Shown: positions 7,557 to 15,242 of the stretch, in pieces
Position numbering within the stretch: position 1 is the first letter of the stretch
Layout of the letters: each line of letters opens with the position of its first letter
DNA from: CAZCAQ01 sp964563965
GTDB lineage: Bacteria > Patescibacteriota > WWE3 > UBA101185 > UBA10185
DNA: 33,646 nucleotides
Direction: 5' to 3'
Assembly: GCA_964563965.1 (NCBI GenBank)
Contig: CAZLZI010000004.1
Location: 1 to 33,646, forward strand
Program-made: the position numbers and the translations under genes
Notes under the pieces: generated by a model
What the model was told of the DNA's origin: nothing
What the model saw: only the letters and a program-made list of their open reading frames with translations
Database searches by the model: none

Positions 7557-8233
7557 CTAGTACTCCTTACATCTTTAACTATCTTCCCATCAACAAGGGT
7601 AATTATTCGTTTTGCTCTTTTGGCAATGTCATCATTATGCGTAATTATTAGAATAGTATTTCCTTTGTTATTTAACTCTTCAAAAAGATCAATAATTTCA
7701 TTACTTTGTTTAGTGGGCAAATTTCCAGTTGGTTCGTCAGCTAACAAAATACTGGGCTGCATACTAAGAGCTCGTGCAATGGCCACGCGTTGTTTTTGGC
7801 CTCCTGAAAGCTGGTTAGGCAGATTGTGAAGTTTGTTCGCAAGCCCTACCACTCCAAGTGCATTTTTTGCACGTATTAGTCTTGTGTCTTTTGGAACATC
7901 CGCATACATCATGGGTATTAGGACATTTCTTAGTGCAGACATCCTTGGCAGTAGGTTATAGGATTGAAAAATGAACCCTATTTCTTTATTTCTGATCTCT
8001 GCAAGGCTGTCATCATCGAGCTCATCAACTCGTTGATTATTCAATGAATAAGTTCCAGAGCTTGGTAAGTCTAAGGCACCCATGATGTGCATTAATGTCG
8101 ACTTGCCTGAACCTGACGGTCCAATAATGGCAACAAACTCTCCCGTATCAACACTAAAACTTACATCTGAAAGAGCCTCCGTCTTGGTCCCATCAATATC
8201 ATAAAGCTTGCAAATATTCTTAAGTTCAATCAT
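7553..8233 (-). CDS. MacB/LolD-type ABC transporter ATPase (YknY-like)
   Basis: A 226-residue nucleotide-binding subunit. Walker A is GPSGSGKSTLMHIMGALD, the signature LSGGQKQRVAIARAL, Walker B SILLADEPTGN and the switch His IITHNDD. The D-loop after Walker B reads GNLPTKQS, whereas the family norm is GNLD(S/T)KT. The conserved D-loop Asp, which contacts the partner subunit, is therefore Pro (codon CCC in the given sequence). Catalytic Glu and His remain. ATG and the adaptor stop overlap by one base (TAATG) and the gene overlaps the permease downstream, so adaptor, ATPase and permease are translationally linked. Confidence 0.92.
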   Translation of the reverse strand: MIELKNICKLYDIDGTKTEALSDVSFSVDTGEFVAIIGPSGSGKSTLMHIMGALDLPSSGTYSLNNQRVDELDDDSLAEIRNKEIGFIFQSYNLLPRMSALRNVLIPMMYADVPKDTRLIRAKNALGVVGLANKLHNLPNQLSGGQKQRVAIARALSMQPSILLADEPTGNLPTKQSNEIIDLFEELNNKGNTILIITHNDDIAKRAKRIITLVDGKIVKDVRSTR

Positions 8234-9447
8234 TAACGCCTAAAAATGCTAAAAGAATTGAATCCTCCACGGGTAGCTGACTCTGGAGAAGTAAACCCGG
8301 ATGTCGGTAAAGACTGAAGCGTAACTCTATCACCTTCGCTTAAGCCTGAAATAATTTCAGTATTTTCTTCATCAGCAATGCCAAGCTTTACTTCTTTTTT
8401 GCCTTGCTCACTAATTACATAGAAGGTATTTCCTTGAACAATAAGAGCTGAGGTTGGTATATAAAGTACCTTATCTTTGGAAGCTATACTTATATCTGCT
8501 TCAACACCCATATTTGGTAGAGCTTCATCGGCATCTGTGTCAAACTTGACAGTAACAGGATAGTTAGCAACACCACTTGTCTGACTACCAATCTTATCAA
8601 TCCCCACAACAGTTGCCTTAAATTTCTTATTACGCACACTATTGAGTGCTATCTCTACTGTTTGCCCTACTTTCACGCGATTTATATCCACTTCACTTAC
8701 ATTAAGAGACGCAATCGGAGTACCTGTTTTTTTTATAGATGCAACAGTTTGAATAGATCGTTCTGAAACAGAGTTTTCAATCCTGCTACCTTCCACCGCT
8801 ACAATGTTGGACACTATGCCACTTGCCGGAGCTACAACTATAGGAGACTGAGATTGATAATCAATCCATGCACTATTTACAGCAATTTGGAGCTGCCCTA
8901 ATTCGGTCTTTTTTAAATCATACTCAGTTTTAGCTCGTAAGTAGGAGTTTTCTACTAACTTATAAGCTGTTCGCTCATCAGAAGATTGATAACTATTAGA
9001 CTCTTTTTCATCTTGAAATGTTTCCTCTGCTTGAATCTTGCTATTCTCGGCAGTTTTTAAATTATTACTGGCAGTATCCAGCGCGTTTTTTGCTTTTAGA
9101 TAATTTGAATACGCACTGGTCAAGCTTCTATTTCCCTCTGCATCGAGTGTGATCTCCATAATCTGTTGACCTTGAACAACTTCATCACCTTCTTTAACAA
9201 AGACTTGAGCAACAATACCATTTACGCCTGATGTGATAGGAAAATAATTTGCAGTTTGCACCTGCCCCGAAGCTGAAATCGTTTGTGTGATCCTCCCCTT
9301 TTTGACTTGTACGACAGTTTCTTCAACACTTGATTGACTTTGAGGGTCATCAGACTCAGCAAGAAGCTTTTCGCCACCATATATTAATAAACTACTTAAC
9401 AATATAAGACCCAAACCAATTTTATGACGCACAATAAACTGTTTCAT
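8233..9447 (-). CDS. membrane-fusion/adaptor protein of the MacA/YknX family
   Basis: A 404-residue protein with an N-terminal signal-anchor helix (about 9-28). The first lipoyl half is GVNGIVAQVFVKEGDEVVQG, followed by a long alpha-helical hairpin (about 105-195, rich in Lys/Glu/Ala). The second lipoyl half is IVVAPASGIVSNIVAVEG, then beta-barrel and membrane-proximal domains. In a monoderm-like cell it would form a hexameric collar on the permease outside the membrane and need no outer-membrane channel. Start ATG lies 4 bases after the kinase stop. The last residues (RGGFNSFSIFRR) are poorly ordered by composition. Confidence 0.9.
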   Translation of the reverse strand: MKQFIVRHKIGLGLILLSSLLIYGGEKLLAESDDPQSQSSVEETVVQVKKGRITQTISASGQVQTANYFPITSGVNGIVAQVFVKEGDEVVQGQQIMEITLDAEGNRSLTSAYSNYLKAKNALDTASNNLKTAENSKIQAEETFQDEKESNSYQSSDERTAYKLVENSYLRAKTEYDLKKTELGQLQIAVNSAWIDYQSQSPIVVAPASGIVSNIVAVEGSRIENSVSERSIQTVASIKKTGTPIASLNVSEVDINRVKVGQTVEIALNSVRNKKFKATVVGIDKIGSQTSGVANYPVTVKFDTDADEALPNMGVEADISIASKDKVLYIPTSALIVQGNTFYVISEQGKKEVKLGIADEENTEIISGLSEGDRVTLQSLPTSGFTSPESATRGGFNSFSIFRR

Positions 9448-9451
9448 AGTT

Positions 9452-10504
9452 TTACTCTAAAGTGCCTTTCTGAGTTTTCTCTGAAAGAGGCAGTGTTACT
9501 GTAAAGGATGTTCCAACCTCTGGTGAGCTTTGAACTGTAATGCTTCCATTATGTGCTGTAACTATTTCTCGGGCTATCGCAAGACCTAAACCAACACCGC
9601 TAGTCTTTTGCTTAGAGTGTGAGATATCTACTCGATAAAATGGTTCAAAAATATGAGCAAGTTCTTCTTGAGCAATCCCTATCCCTGTATCTTGAACAAC
9701 TATTCTTGCCATCGAACCTAAAGCTGTAAGGCTAAGCGTAACACTGCCGCCTTGTTTGTTATACTTTATCGCATTCTCGACAATATTAGTGAACAAACTA
9801 GTTAAGGCACTCTTATCGCCTTTAACAAACAGTCCCTCCTCCAGTTGTAACGCCCAAGAAACTTTTTCCTGTGTTGCTAATTTAGAAAGACTATCAACAG
9901 TTTGCAAAAGAGTTTTACTTAAATCAACTAGTGTAAACGTAACATATGCTCCGCTGTGAGCATCAAACTTTGCTTGAAGCATTAAGTTATTTGTTATAGA
10001 AGTCAAACTATCTACTTCTTCAAGCGCACTCCTAAGACTAGAGCGTAACTCATCACTTGATGCAGTTTTATCACGGAGTGTCACCTCTAAATCTGTTTTT
10101 AAAACTGTCAAAGGTGTTTTAATCTCATGAGCAGCATTAGACATAAATGTCTTTTGTTTTAACGTCATCTGTTCAATTGGATGTAGCGTTTTCCCCGCTA
10201 GTAAATAACCAATGACCCCCGCAAGCGATATGATTAAAGTATTTACGAGAAAGAGCATTAACAGTGTATGTAGTTTAATCTCTCGTACAGTTTCATTAGT
10301 AATGAGAGGCGGTCTGCTAAAATTGTTAGGCACAATAAAGCCATATGTGCGGTATTCTCTCTCCAGTCTTTTTTGCTGAATAAGTAATGCTCGATTAATA
10401 CCATTGGAAATACCTGAATACACTAGAGAACTAAAACCTAAACTTAGAACCATAATTATAAGTAAATACCATACTGTTAAATTTAGGCGTGCTTGTTTAA
10501 ACAT
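9452..10504 (-). CDS. membrane sensor histidine kinase
   Basis: A 350-residue class I kinase from ATG 10504. TM1 is near 10-30 and TM2 near 80-103, enclosing a short extracytoplasmic sensor loop of about 45 residues. A HisKA domain follows with the H-box MSNAAHEIKTPLTVL (His about 126). The ATPase domain has N-box NIVENAIKYN, G1 VQDTGIGIA, F-box IFEPFYR and G2 GVGLGLAIAREI. A longer TTG start at 10525 is possible, but the ATG version starts at the natural cytosolic tail before TM1. Overlap with the regulator stop (8 bases) indicates coupling. It presumably senses an envelope signal and controls the efflux genes downstream. Confidence 0.9.
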   Translation of the reverse strand: MFKQARLNLTVWYLLIIMVLSLGFSSLVYSGISNGINRALLIQQKRLEREYRTYGFIVPNNFSRPPLITNETVREIKLHTLLMLFLVNTLIISLAGVIGYLLAGKTLHPIEQMTLKQKTFMSNAAHEIKTPLTVLKTDLEVTLRDKTASSDELRSSLRSALEEVDSLTSITNNLMLQAKFDAHSGAYVTFTLVDLSKTLLQTVDSLSKLATQEKVSWALQLEEGLFVKGDKSALTSLFTNIVENAIKYNKQGGSVTLSLTALGSMARIVVQDTGIGIAQEELAHIFEPFYRVDISHSKQKTSGVGLGLAIAREIVTAHNGSITVQSSPEVGTSFTVTLPLSEKTQKGTLE

Positions 10505-11177
10505 TGGCTGTGAGTTTGTAACCAAACCCCCTAACTGTGTGAATTAGCATTGCGCTCTGTGGAAAAGGTTTGTCGATTTTTTCTCGCAAACCTTTAATAA
10601 ACTGCTCAACCGTATTGGGCAAAATATCGGAATCGTAATCCCACACATGCTCCACTAACGTGTCTTTAGTTAAAACTCGGTCTTTATTTCTTAACATATA
10701 TTCAAGAAGAGCAAATTCTTTGCGAGATAGCTGAATCTTAACATCACCCCTCTTCACCTCATATGTTTGCGTATTTAACTGCAGATCGTCACATGTAAAA
10801 ACATGCTCACTTAATTCTTTAGGTCTTTTTAACAGCGCACGAATCCGAGCTAATAATTCTTCAAATGCGAAAGGTTTAGTTAAGTAGTCGTCAACACCTG
10901 CTTCAAACCCAAGTATTTTATCCGCGAGTTCGCCACGTGCAGTTAGCATTAGAATTGGAACTGATAGTCTCTCTTGTCTTAGGCTTCGCGCTATTTCAAA
11001 ACCACTAAGTTTAGGAAGCATTACATCAAGAATGAGTAGATCATAGGTATCCAGAAGAGCCATCTCTAAGCCTTCGTCTCCAGATGCGGCAACATCGATA
11101 ATAAAATGCTCCTGCGTTAAACCTCTTTTTAACGCGTGTGCCAGTTTAACCTCATCCTCAACTAATAAGATTCTCAT
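10497..11177 (-). CDS. OmpR/PhoB-family response regulator
   Basis: A 226-residue transcription factor. The receiver domain has acidic pocket VEDE, phospho-acceptor Asp51 in LLILDVMLPK, Thr in MLTA and Lys101 in DDYLTK. The C-terminal winged-helix domain (about 128-226) has the recognition region NTVEQFIKGLREKI and the wing ending TVRGFGYKL. The frame stays open to 11303, but the true start is ATG 11177: it gives the standard MRILLVEDE, and TATAAT stands 6 bases upstream. It is the first gene of the operon regulator-kinase-adaptor-ATPase-permease-small protein and probably controls that promoter itself. Confidence 0.93.
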   Translation of the reverse strand: MRILLVEDEVKLAHALKRGLTQEHFIIDVAASGDEGLEMALLDTYDLLILDVMLPKLSGFEIARSLRQERLSVPILMLTARGELADKILGFEAGVDDYLTKPFAFEELLARIRALLKRPKELSEHVFTCDDLQLNTQTYEVKRGDVKIQLSRKEFALLEYMLRNKDRVLTKDTLVEHVWDYDSDILPNTVEQFIKGLREKIDKPFPQSAMLIHTVRGFGYKLTANV

Positions 11178-11183
11178 ACTCAC

Positions 11184-11189
11184 ATTATA
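11184..11189 (-). promoter_or_regulatory. TATAAT -10 box, leaderless start of the two-component/efflux operon
   Basis: Minus strand TATAAT, then 6 bases (gtgagt), then the regulator ATG at 11177. The -35 is poor, which fits a promoter needing an activator such as the OmpR-type regulator it expresses; that last point is inference. Confidence 0.6.
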
Positions 11190-11218
11190 AATGTAATCCT
11201 GAGAAATGACTGAACAAG

Positions 11219-12154
11219 TTATCTTTGAGCTGTTGGTGGAGTTACTCCAATGAAGGGTACTTCTCCATTGCCGCCCATGTAAGTTGGCAGGACACCATTC
11301 CATTTTTCGATAGCCATTTTCTGCAACACCAATGCACTTATTGTCTGACGCAAGATATCTTGTGATTTTGCCTCTCCTTCAGATCTTATTATCTTTTGTT
11401 GTTTAATAAATTCTTCTTGCTTTGCCTTAAACTCTTCCGTTTTTACTTTTTCTTGCTCAATTTGTTTTTGTTCAACCGCATTAACATACCCAGGGCTAAA
11501 CTTGATTTGCCTAACTAAAAACTCATCCAGAATAATGCCGTTTCTTTTAAACCCATCAAGTAGTTTGTTCTGAACACTTAATTGGTATTTGAAGACATTT
11601 CCAGTATAGAGTTCAGAGGCAGGAAATTCTCTTGCAATATTGCGTGTAATGGATCTTGATTGTGCTTGGACAATACGCGAAGCAACTTGATCTTGTGTAC
11701 CGATATTTTCCGCAATCCACAGTATTTTCTCCGGATCTAGTCTATAGCGTAAAGTAAATCTTATACTTACTTGCTGTCCATCTTCAGTTGTTGTATCTAC
11801 TGGAAAATCTGCAGAATCAGACACGTTCTTCTGTTCGTAAGACGAGCCTACATTATCGCTGGCCCGATTATAAAAAGGGCTGGTTTCCGGTTGTTCATTT
11901 GTTTCATAGATTATTTTCTGAGTGCTAAAGAAGTTTACTTTCTCAATGAAGGGAATCTTGTAGTTAAGACCAGGAGACGCGAGCCGCTCTAACTTACCAA
12001 ATCTAGATACTACTCCCACTGTACCGTACTCAATAGTGTAAAGAGGTATTATACCTTTAAGTAAAGGCAGACCAAACACCAACAGAAGCACAAGTATTAT
12101 TATTTTTTTTATAAACCCTGTACTTGAGGGAAGTTTTTGTAGTGTGTTTAACAT
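11219..12154 (-). CDS. SPFH/band-7 (prohibitin-like) membrane protein
   Basis: A 311-residue protein with an N-terminal membrane anchor (about 16-37, IIILVLLLVFGLPLLKG). The band-7 domain begins GTVGVVSRFGKLERLASPGLNYKIPF. A charged Lys/Glu/Gln coiled coil follows (about 225-265, VEQKQIEQEKVKTEEFKAKQ). This is the order seen in prohibitin/HflK-like proteins, which form membrane-bound rings that organise membrane microdomains or control FtsH-type proteases. No protease gene is adjacent. It has its own strong leaderless promoter, back-to-back with the ABC-2 exporter. A reading frame of the downstream regulator overlaps its end only as an artefact. Confidence 0.88.
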   Translation of the reverse strand: MLNTLQKLPSSTGFIKKIIILVLLLVFGLPLLKGIIPLYTIEYGTVGVVSRFGKLERLASPGLNYKIPFIEKVNFFSTQKIIYETNEQPETSPFYNRASDNVGSSYEQKNVSDSADFPVDTTTEDGQQVSIRFTLRYRLDPEKILWIAENIGTQDQVASRIVQAQSRSITRNIAREFPASELYTGNVFKYQLSVQNKLLDGFKRNGIILDEFLVRQIKFSPGYVNAVEQKQIEQEKVKTEEFKAKQEEFIKQQKIIRSEGEAKSQDILRQTISALVLQKMAIEKWNGVLPTYMGGNGEVPFIGVTPPTAQR

Positions 12155-12160
12155 GGCTAA

Positions 12161-12188
12161 ATAGTAGTATTTTCTGTTGTTAAGTCAA
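12161..12188 (-). promoter_or_regulatory. leaderless promoter of the SPFH gene
   Basis: Minus strand: TTGACT (12183-12188), 16-base spacer, TACTAT (12161-12166), 6 bases, ATG at 12154. Good match to a sigma70 promoter with transcription starting at the ATG. Confidence 0.6.
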
Positions 12189-12206
12189 TCTTAACGTGTA
12201 TACAAT
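12177..12206 (+). promoter_or_regulatory. leaderless promoter of the ABC-2 exporter operon
   Basis: Plus strand: TTGTTA (12177-12182), 18-base spacer ending in TG-T-A, TACAAT (12201-12206), 5 bases, ATG at 12212. Its -35 overlaps that of the divergent SPFH promoter. Confidence 0.55.
12179..12195. promoter_or_regulatory. 17-base perfect dyad between divergent promoters (candidate operator)
   Basis: GTTAAG, TCAAT, CTTAAC is a perfect 6-5-6 inverted repeat covering the -35 elements of both divergent promoters. A dimeric regulator bound here would block both genes together. No regulator is assigned. Confidence 0.4.
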
Positions 12207-12211
12207 GTAGT

Positions 12212-13204
12212 ATGACTCAAGCAGTAATATTAAAAGATCTCTGTAAGTCCTTTACATTTACCAGCAAGGACCCAACTCGTAGCTTTATTTCAAATTTAGT
12301 AGCACCTCAAAGGAAAACTATCCAAGCTGTAGACAACATTAGCCTATCGATTGCTAAAGGCGAAACTGTTGCCTTTATAGGGCCAAACGGCGCGGGCAAG
12401 TCCACCACTATAAAAATGTTAAGCGGTATACTTTATCCTACCTCTGGAGATTTAAGTGTTCTTGGACTTAACCCCCAAAGAGAAAGAAGGCAACTCGCTT
12501 ATAAAATAGGCACTGTCTTTGGGCAGCGAAGCCAATTGATTTTTAACCTACCGGTAACTGATTCGATGGAATTGTTTGCCAAGATATACGAGATTCCAAC
12601 AGAGCTATTTACAGTAAGACAGGCGCAACTTATCGAACTTTTTAATCTAACTGAAATACTTACCCAACCAGTAAGGAAGCTTTCATTAGGACAACGTATG
12701 CGCGCTGAAATTGCTTGTGCGTTGCTACATGAGCCTGAAATTGTTTTTTTAGATGAACCTACAATTGGACTTGATATAGTAGCTAAAAGAAAGCTAAGAG
12801 AAAATTTAAGACGGATCAACCAAGAACTAGGTACTACTATCTTTCTTACTTCACACGATGCAGGAGATGTGGAATACATATGTGATCGAACAATTATTAT
12901 AAATGCCGGTAAAGTAGCCTTTGATGGCATGACCAACATACTTAAAAAGAGATACCTCACCTATAAGATAGTTCATATTGATTATGACGATACATTACTT
13001 GGACATACTATCAAGATCGACGGGGTTACCGTTGAAAACTCTAATGAACACCAATTAACTCTTGTAGTCGACACCAACCGTGTTGGGATCGATGTGGTTC
13101 TTAAAGAGGTAGTGGCAGGTAGAGATATTGCAGATATCTCAATTTATGATCCACCGTTAGAAGAAATTATAGAAAAGGTCTACAAAGAATCTGAACATGT
13201 CTAA
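12212..13204 (+). CDS. ABC-2 type exporter ATPase (COG4586-like)
   Basis: A 330-residue ATPase. Walker A is GPNGAGKSTTIKMLSG, the signature LSLGQRMRAEIACALL, Walker B IVFLDEPTIGLDI and the switch His LTSHDAGDVEYICD. The LSLGQRMR form and the C-terminal extension of about 90 residues are typical of the ATPase of the three-gene COG4586/COG4587/COG3694 exporter. Start ATG 12212 is set by TACAAT 5 bases upstream. The stop overlaps the next ATG by 8 bases. Cargo is unknown; relatives are annotated as drug, polysaccharide or lipid exporters without much experimental proof. Confidence 0.92.
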   Translation: MTQAVILKDLCKSFTFTSKDPTRSFISNLVAPQRKTIQAVDNISLSIAKGETVAFIGPNGAGKSTTIKMLSGILYPTSGDLSVLGLNPQRERRQLAYKIGTVFGQRSQLIFNLPVTDSMELFAKIYEIPTELFTVRQAQLIELFNLTEILTQPVRKLSLGQRMRAEIACALLHEPEIVFLDEPTIGLDIVAKRKLRENLRRINQELGTTIFLTSHDAGDVEYICDRTIIINAGKVAFDGMTNILKKRYLTYKIVHIDYDDTLLGHTIKIDGVTVENSNEHQLTLVVDTNRVGIDVVLKEVVAGRDIADISIYDPPLEEIIEKVYKESEHV

Positions 13205-13988
13205 ATATCTAATCATTGCTAAGACAGGATTGATTGAAACTCTGTTTTTCCCTAAGAGGTTAATAACCATTATGCTAGTCATGCCATTTAGAATGCTGGT
13301 GGTAGCTCTTATTTACAAATATGCTTTTTCTATAAATGGGGGACCTATAAACAACATTGATGCAAATACCGCTATCTGGAGCATCTCACTTTACTTCCTG
13401 CTCCTATATGTTCAATTTCGGGCAATATTTTCAGATGTTAATATGGAAGTTAAAAGTGGTGACATAGAAGTAAGAATCAATAAACCTTACAATATATTTC
13501 TTTACAAGTTTTTTTACAATCTTGGTAAAAACATTCCTGTCTTTCTTGTTGCCTTAGTAGCTGTCATACCCCTGCTGTATTTTCTAACTGGTGGGTTTCC
13601 ACGTGCTTTAAGTGTATTTGATTTGCTCGGATTTGTACTCCTATTTGCCATTGGATCAATTCTCTCTGGGTTAATGTACTTTCTAATGTCACTTGGATCA
13701 TTTTGGACAGAAGATGCACAACCTTTTTTCTGGTTATTTGATAAAGGCGTGATGATACTCGGGGGCTCGTATGTACCAGTTGCTATCATGCCTGAAACCT
13801 TTAGAAATTTTGCCAATTATTTACCATTTGGAGCTCCAATACTTGCTAACAGACTATTTAACCCTGAATTTTCCACACAGTGGGCATTTCTTCTTGCCAT
13901 TCAACTGTTGTGGTTGTTGTTTTTTGCCATCTTCACATCAGTAGTCTTAAACAAGGCGCTTACCAAAGTAAGTGTTAATGGTGGCTAA
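13197..13988 (+). CDS. ABC-2 type exporter permease subunit 1
   Basis: A 263-residue membrane protein with about six helices. The amphipathic stretch SGDIEVRINKPYNIFLYKFF matches the cytosolic coupling segment conserved in this DUF990/ABC2_membrane_6-type family (D-(I/T)-x-L/V-x-x-P-hydrophobic). It overlaps the ATPase gene by 8 bases and ends in TAATG shared with the second permease, so the three subunits are made together. Expected to form a heterodimeric channel with the next protein. Confidence 0.88.
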   Translation: MSKYLIIAKTGLIETLFFPKRLITIMLVMPFRMLVVALIYKYAFSINGGPINNIDANTAIWSISLYFLLLYVQFRAIFSDVNMEVKSGDIEVRINKPYNIFLYKFFYNLGKNIPVFLVALVAVIPLLYFLTGGFPRALSVFDLLGFVLLFAIGSILSGLMYFLMSLGSFWTEDAQPFFWLFDKGVMILGGSYVPVAIMPETFRNFANYLPFGAPILANRLFNPEFSTQWAFLLAIQLLWLLFFAIFTSVVLNKALTKVSVNGG

Positions 13989-14809
13989 TGAAATCACTTT
14001 TACAAACACTCTACACTGAAATAGCTGTGGCACATGCCATTACTTGTAAAAACATTAAAGCTAATGCCTCTATGAAAACAGCATTCATATTACAAATGGT
14101 CGGCATGATGTTTAATAACCTAGCTTTTGTTCTTTTATGGCTATTATTTACCGACATTTTTGGTGAAATCAATGGTTGGGGGAAATGGGAGGTTATAGGA
14201 CTTCAAGGATTAGTCGCATTATCGTATGGTATCTGTTATGCATTCTTTAGAGGCGGTGAGGTATTGCCTTCTTATATCGACAAGGGTGTGTTTGATACGC
14301 TGCTTGTATCCCCAAGAAATCTCTATCTCCGCATACTGACTCTGGGATCACGCATGTCTGCTTTCGGTGACTTGTTATATGGCATAATACTTCTTTGCGT
14401 TTTTTGTGTAGGAATTGGCGCAAATATACCTCAGGTTATTCTATTACTACTACTAACGATTCCAAGCGCTTTTATACTTATCAACTTTACACTCCTTTGC
14501 TCATGTGTAGGCTTTTTTATCCCCGATTCACAAGAACTATCTAAAAACTTACTTGAATACATGTTTGGACCCGCAATGTATCCTTCAGGCCTCTATCCTC
14601 CTCTGATGAGGTTTGTCTTTACTTTTGTACTACCTTCAATTGTCATCGGGGGACTACCGATTGAAACGATAACACATCCCACCTTCTCAAACATAGCCAT
14701 TATTTGGCTAATTGCAGTGTGGTGGTTTTTTGTAACACATAAAGTACTAGCTTACGGTATAAAGAGATATGAGAGTGGGAATCTGACAGGTGCAAGAGTT
14801 CTAGATTAA
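13988..14809 (+). CDS. ABC-2 type exporter permease subunit 2
   Basis: A 273-residue membrane protein with about six helices, a distant paralogue of subunit 1. The segment SYIDKGVFDTLLVSPRNLYLRILT is the equivalent coupling motif (G-x-F-D-x-L-L-x-x-P). The start ATG overlaps the preceding stop by one base. It completes an ATPase plus two-permease exporter. The C-terminus (KRYESGNLTGARVLD) follows the usual last helix with the typical YESG(N)(L/A)xG ending. Transcription could continue into 14849, but that gene has its own promoter-like site. Confidence 0.87.
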   Translation: MKSLLQTLYTEIAVAHAITCKNIKANASMKTAFILQMVGMMFNNLAFVLLWLLFTDIFGEINGWGKWEVIGLQGLVALSYGICYAFFRGGEVLPSYIDKGVFDTLLVSPRNLYLRILTLGSRMSAFGDLLYGIILLCVFCVGIGANIPQVILLLLLTIPSAFILINFTLLCSCVGFFIPDSQELSKNLLEYMFGPAMYPSGLYPPLMRFVFTFVLPSIVIGGLPIETITHPTFSNIAIIWLIAVWWFFVTHKVLAYGIKRYESGNLTGARVLD

Positions 14810-14812
14810 ATA

Positions 14813-14841
14813 TTGTAAATAAAGCGTCTTAGCAACATACT
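14813..14841 (+). promoter_or_regulatory. probable leaderless promoter of the tail-anchored protein
   Basis: TTGTAA (14813-14818), 17-base spacer, CATACT (14836-14841), 7 bases, ATG at 14849. The -10 lacks the first T, so this is moderate support. Confidence 0.4.
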
Positions 14842-14848
14842 TATATAT

Positions 14849-15208
14849 ATGAAGGCTGAAAAAATAACCTTAAACGACCAACAAGGTAATACCACAGACG
14901 TACCTGATCATATGCAAAATGTGTTAACCGATAAAAACGGTAATGGCATACCTGATAATATGGAAGTACAAACACCTAGCCTCGGCATCTCAAATTTAAA
15001 AGCTGAGATAAAAGCTCAAAGCCAGAGACTAGAACAAGAAGAATTTAATCAAACTCCAAGAGTAATCGACGTTACTGAAGAGATAGAGTCATCAGCTGGA
15101 AAGATACTTAAAGCTTATATAACTTCTGCAAAATACTATCTTGCAGCATCTGCATTTATTGCACTACTTATGTATGCAATGTTGTACATCTTAGGTAGTG
15201 TGAGTTAA
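14849..15208 (+). CDS. tail-anchored small protein with a Ca-binding-like loop
   Basis: A 119-residue protein, not recognised. A polar N-terminal region carries TDKNGNGIPDNM (about 27-38), which resembles the D-x-N/D-x-N/D-G-x-x-D calcium loops of thrombospondin type-3 or dockerin-like repeats. A Lys/Glu/Gln helix follows (about 50-70). A single C-terminal hydrophobic helix (about 94-117) has only two residues after it. This is a tail-anchor layout with the bulk in the cytosol, where such a loop would be unusual. No signal peptide is visible. It sits between the ABC-2 exporter and the amidohydrolase. Confidence 0.65.
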   Translation: MKAEKITLNDQQGNTTDVPDHMQNVLTDKNGNGIPDNMEVQTPSLGISNLKAEIKAQSQRLEQEEFNQTPRVIDVTEEIESSAGKILKAYITSAKYYLAASAFIALLMYAMLYILGSVS

Positions 15209-15228
15209 GCCATCCTATTACAACCTGC

Positions 15229-15234
15229 TATAAT
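15229..15234 (+). promoter_or_regulatory. TATAAT -10 box of the amidohydrolase gene
   Basis: A consensus TATAAT stands 8 bases before the ATG at 15243, giving a transcript with 0-2 leader bases. It overlaps an in-frame TTG at 15234, which therefore cannot be the start. No good -35. Confidence 0.5.
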
Positions 15235-15242
15235 TGTTACCG

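Noticed and set aside
10505..10525. TTG start adding 7 residues to the histidine kinase
   Set aside because: No ribosome-binding site; ATG 10504 gives the usual short cytosolic tail before TM1 and a typical overlap with the regulator.
11178..11303. A 42-residue N-terminal extension of the OmpR-type regulator
   Set aside because: The added residues have no receiver-like content, overlap the SPFH gene and contain the TATAAT box; the standard MRILLVEDE start at 11177 is clearly better.
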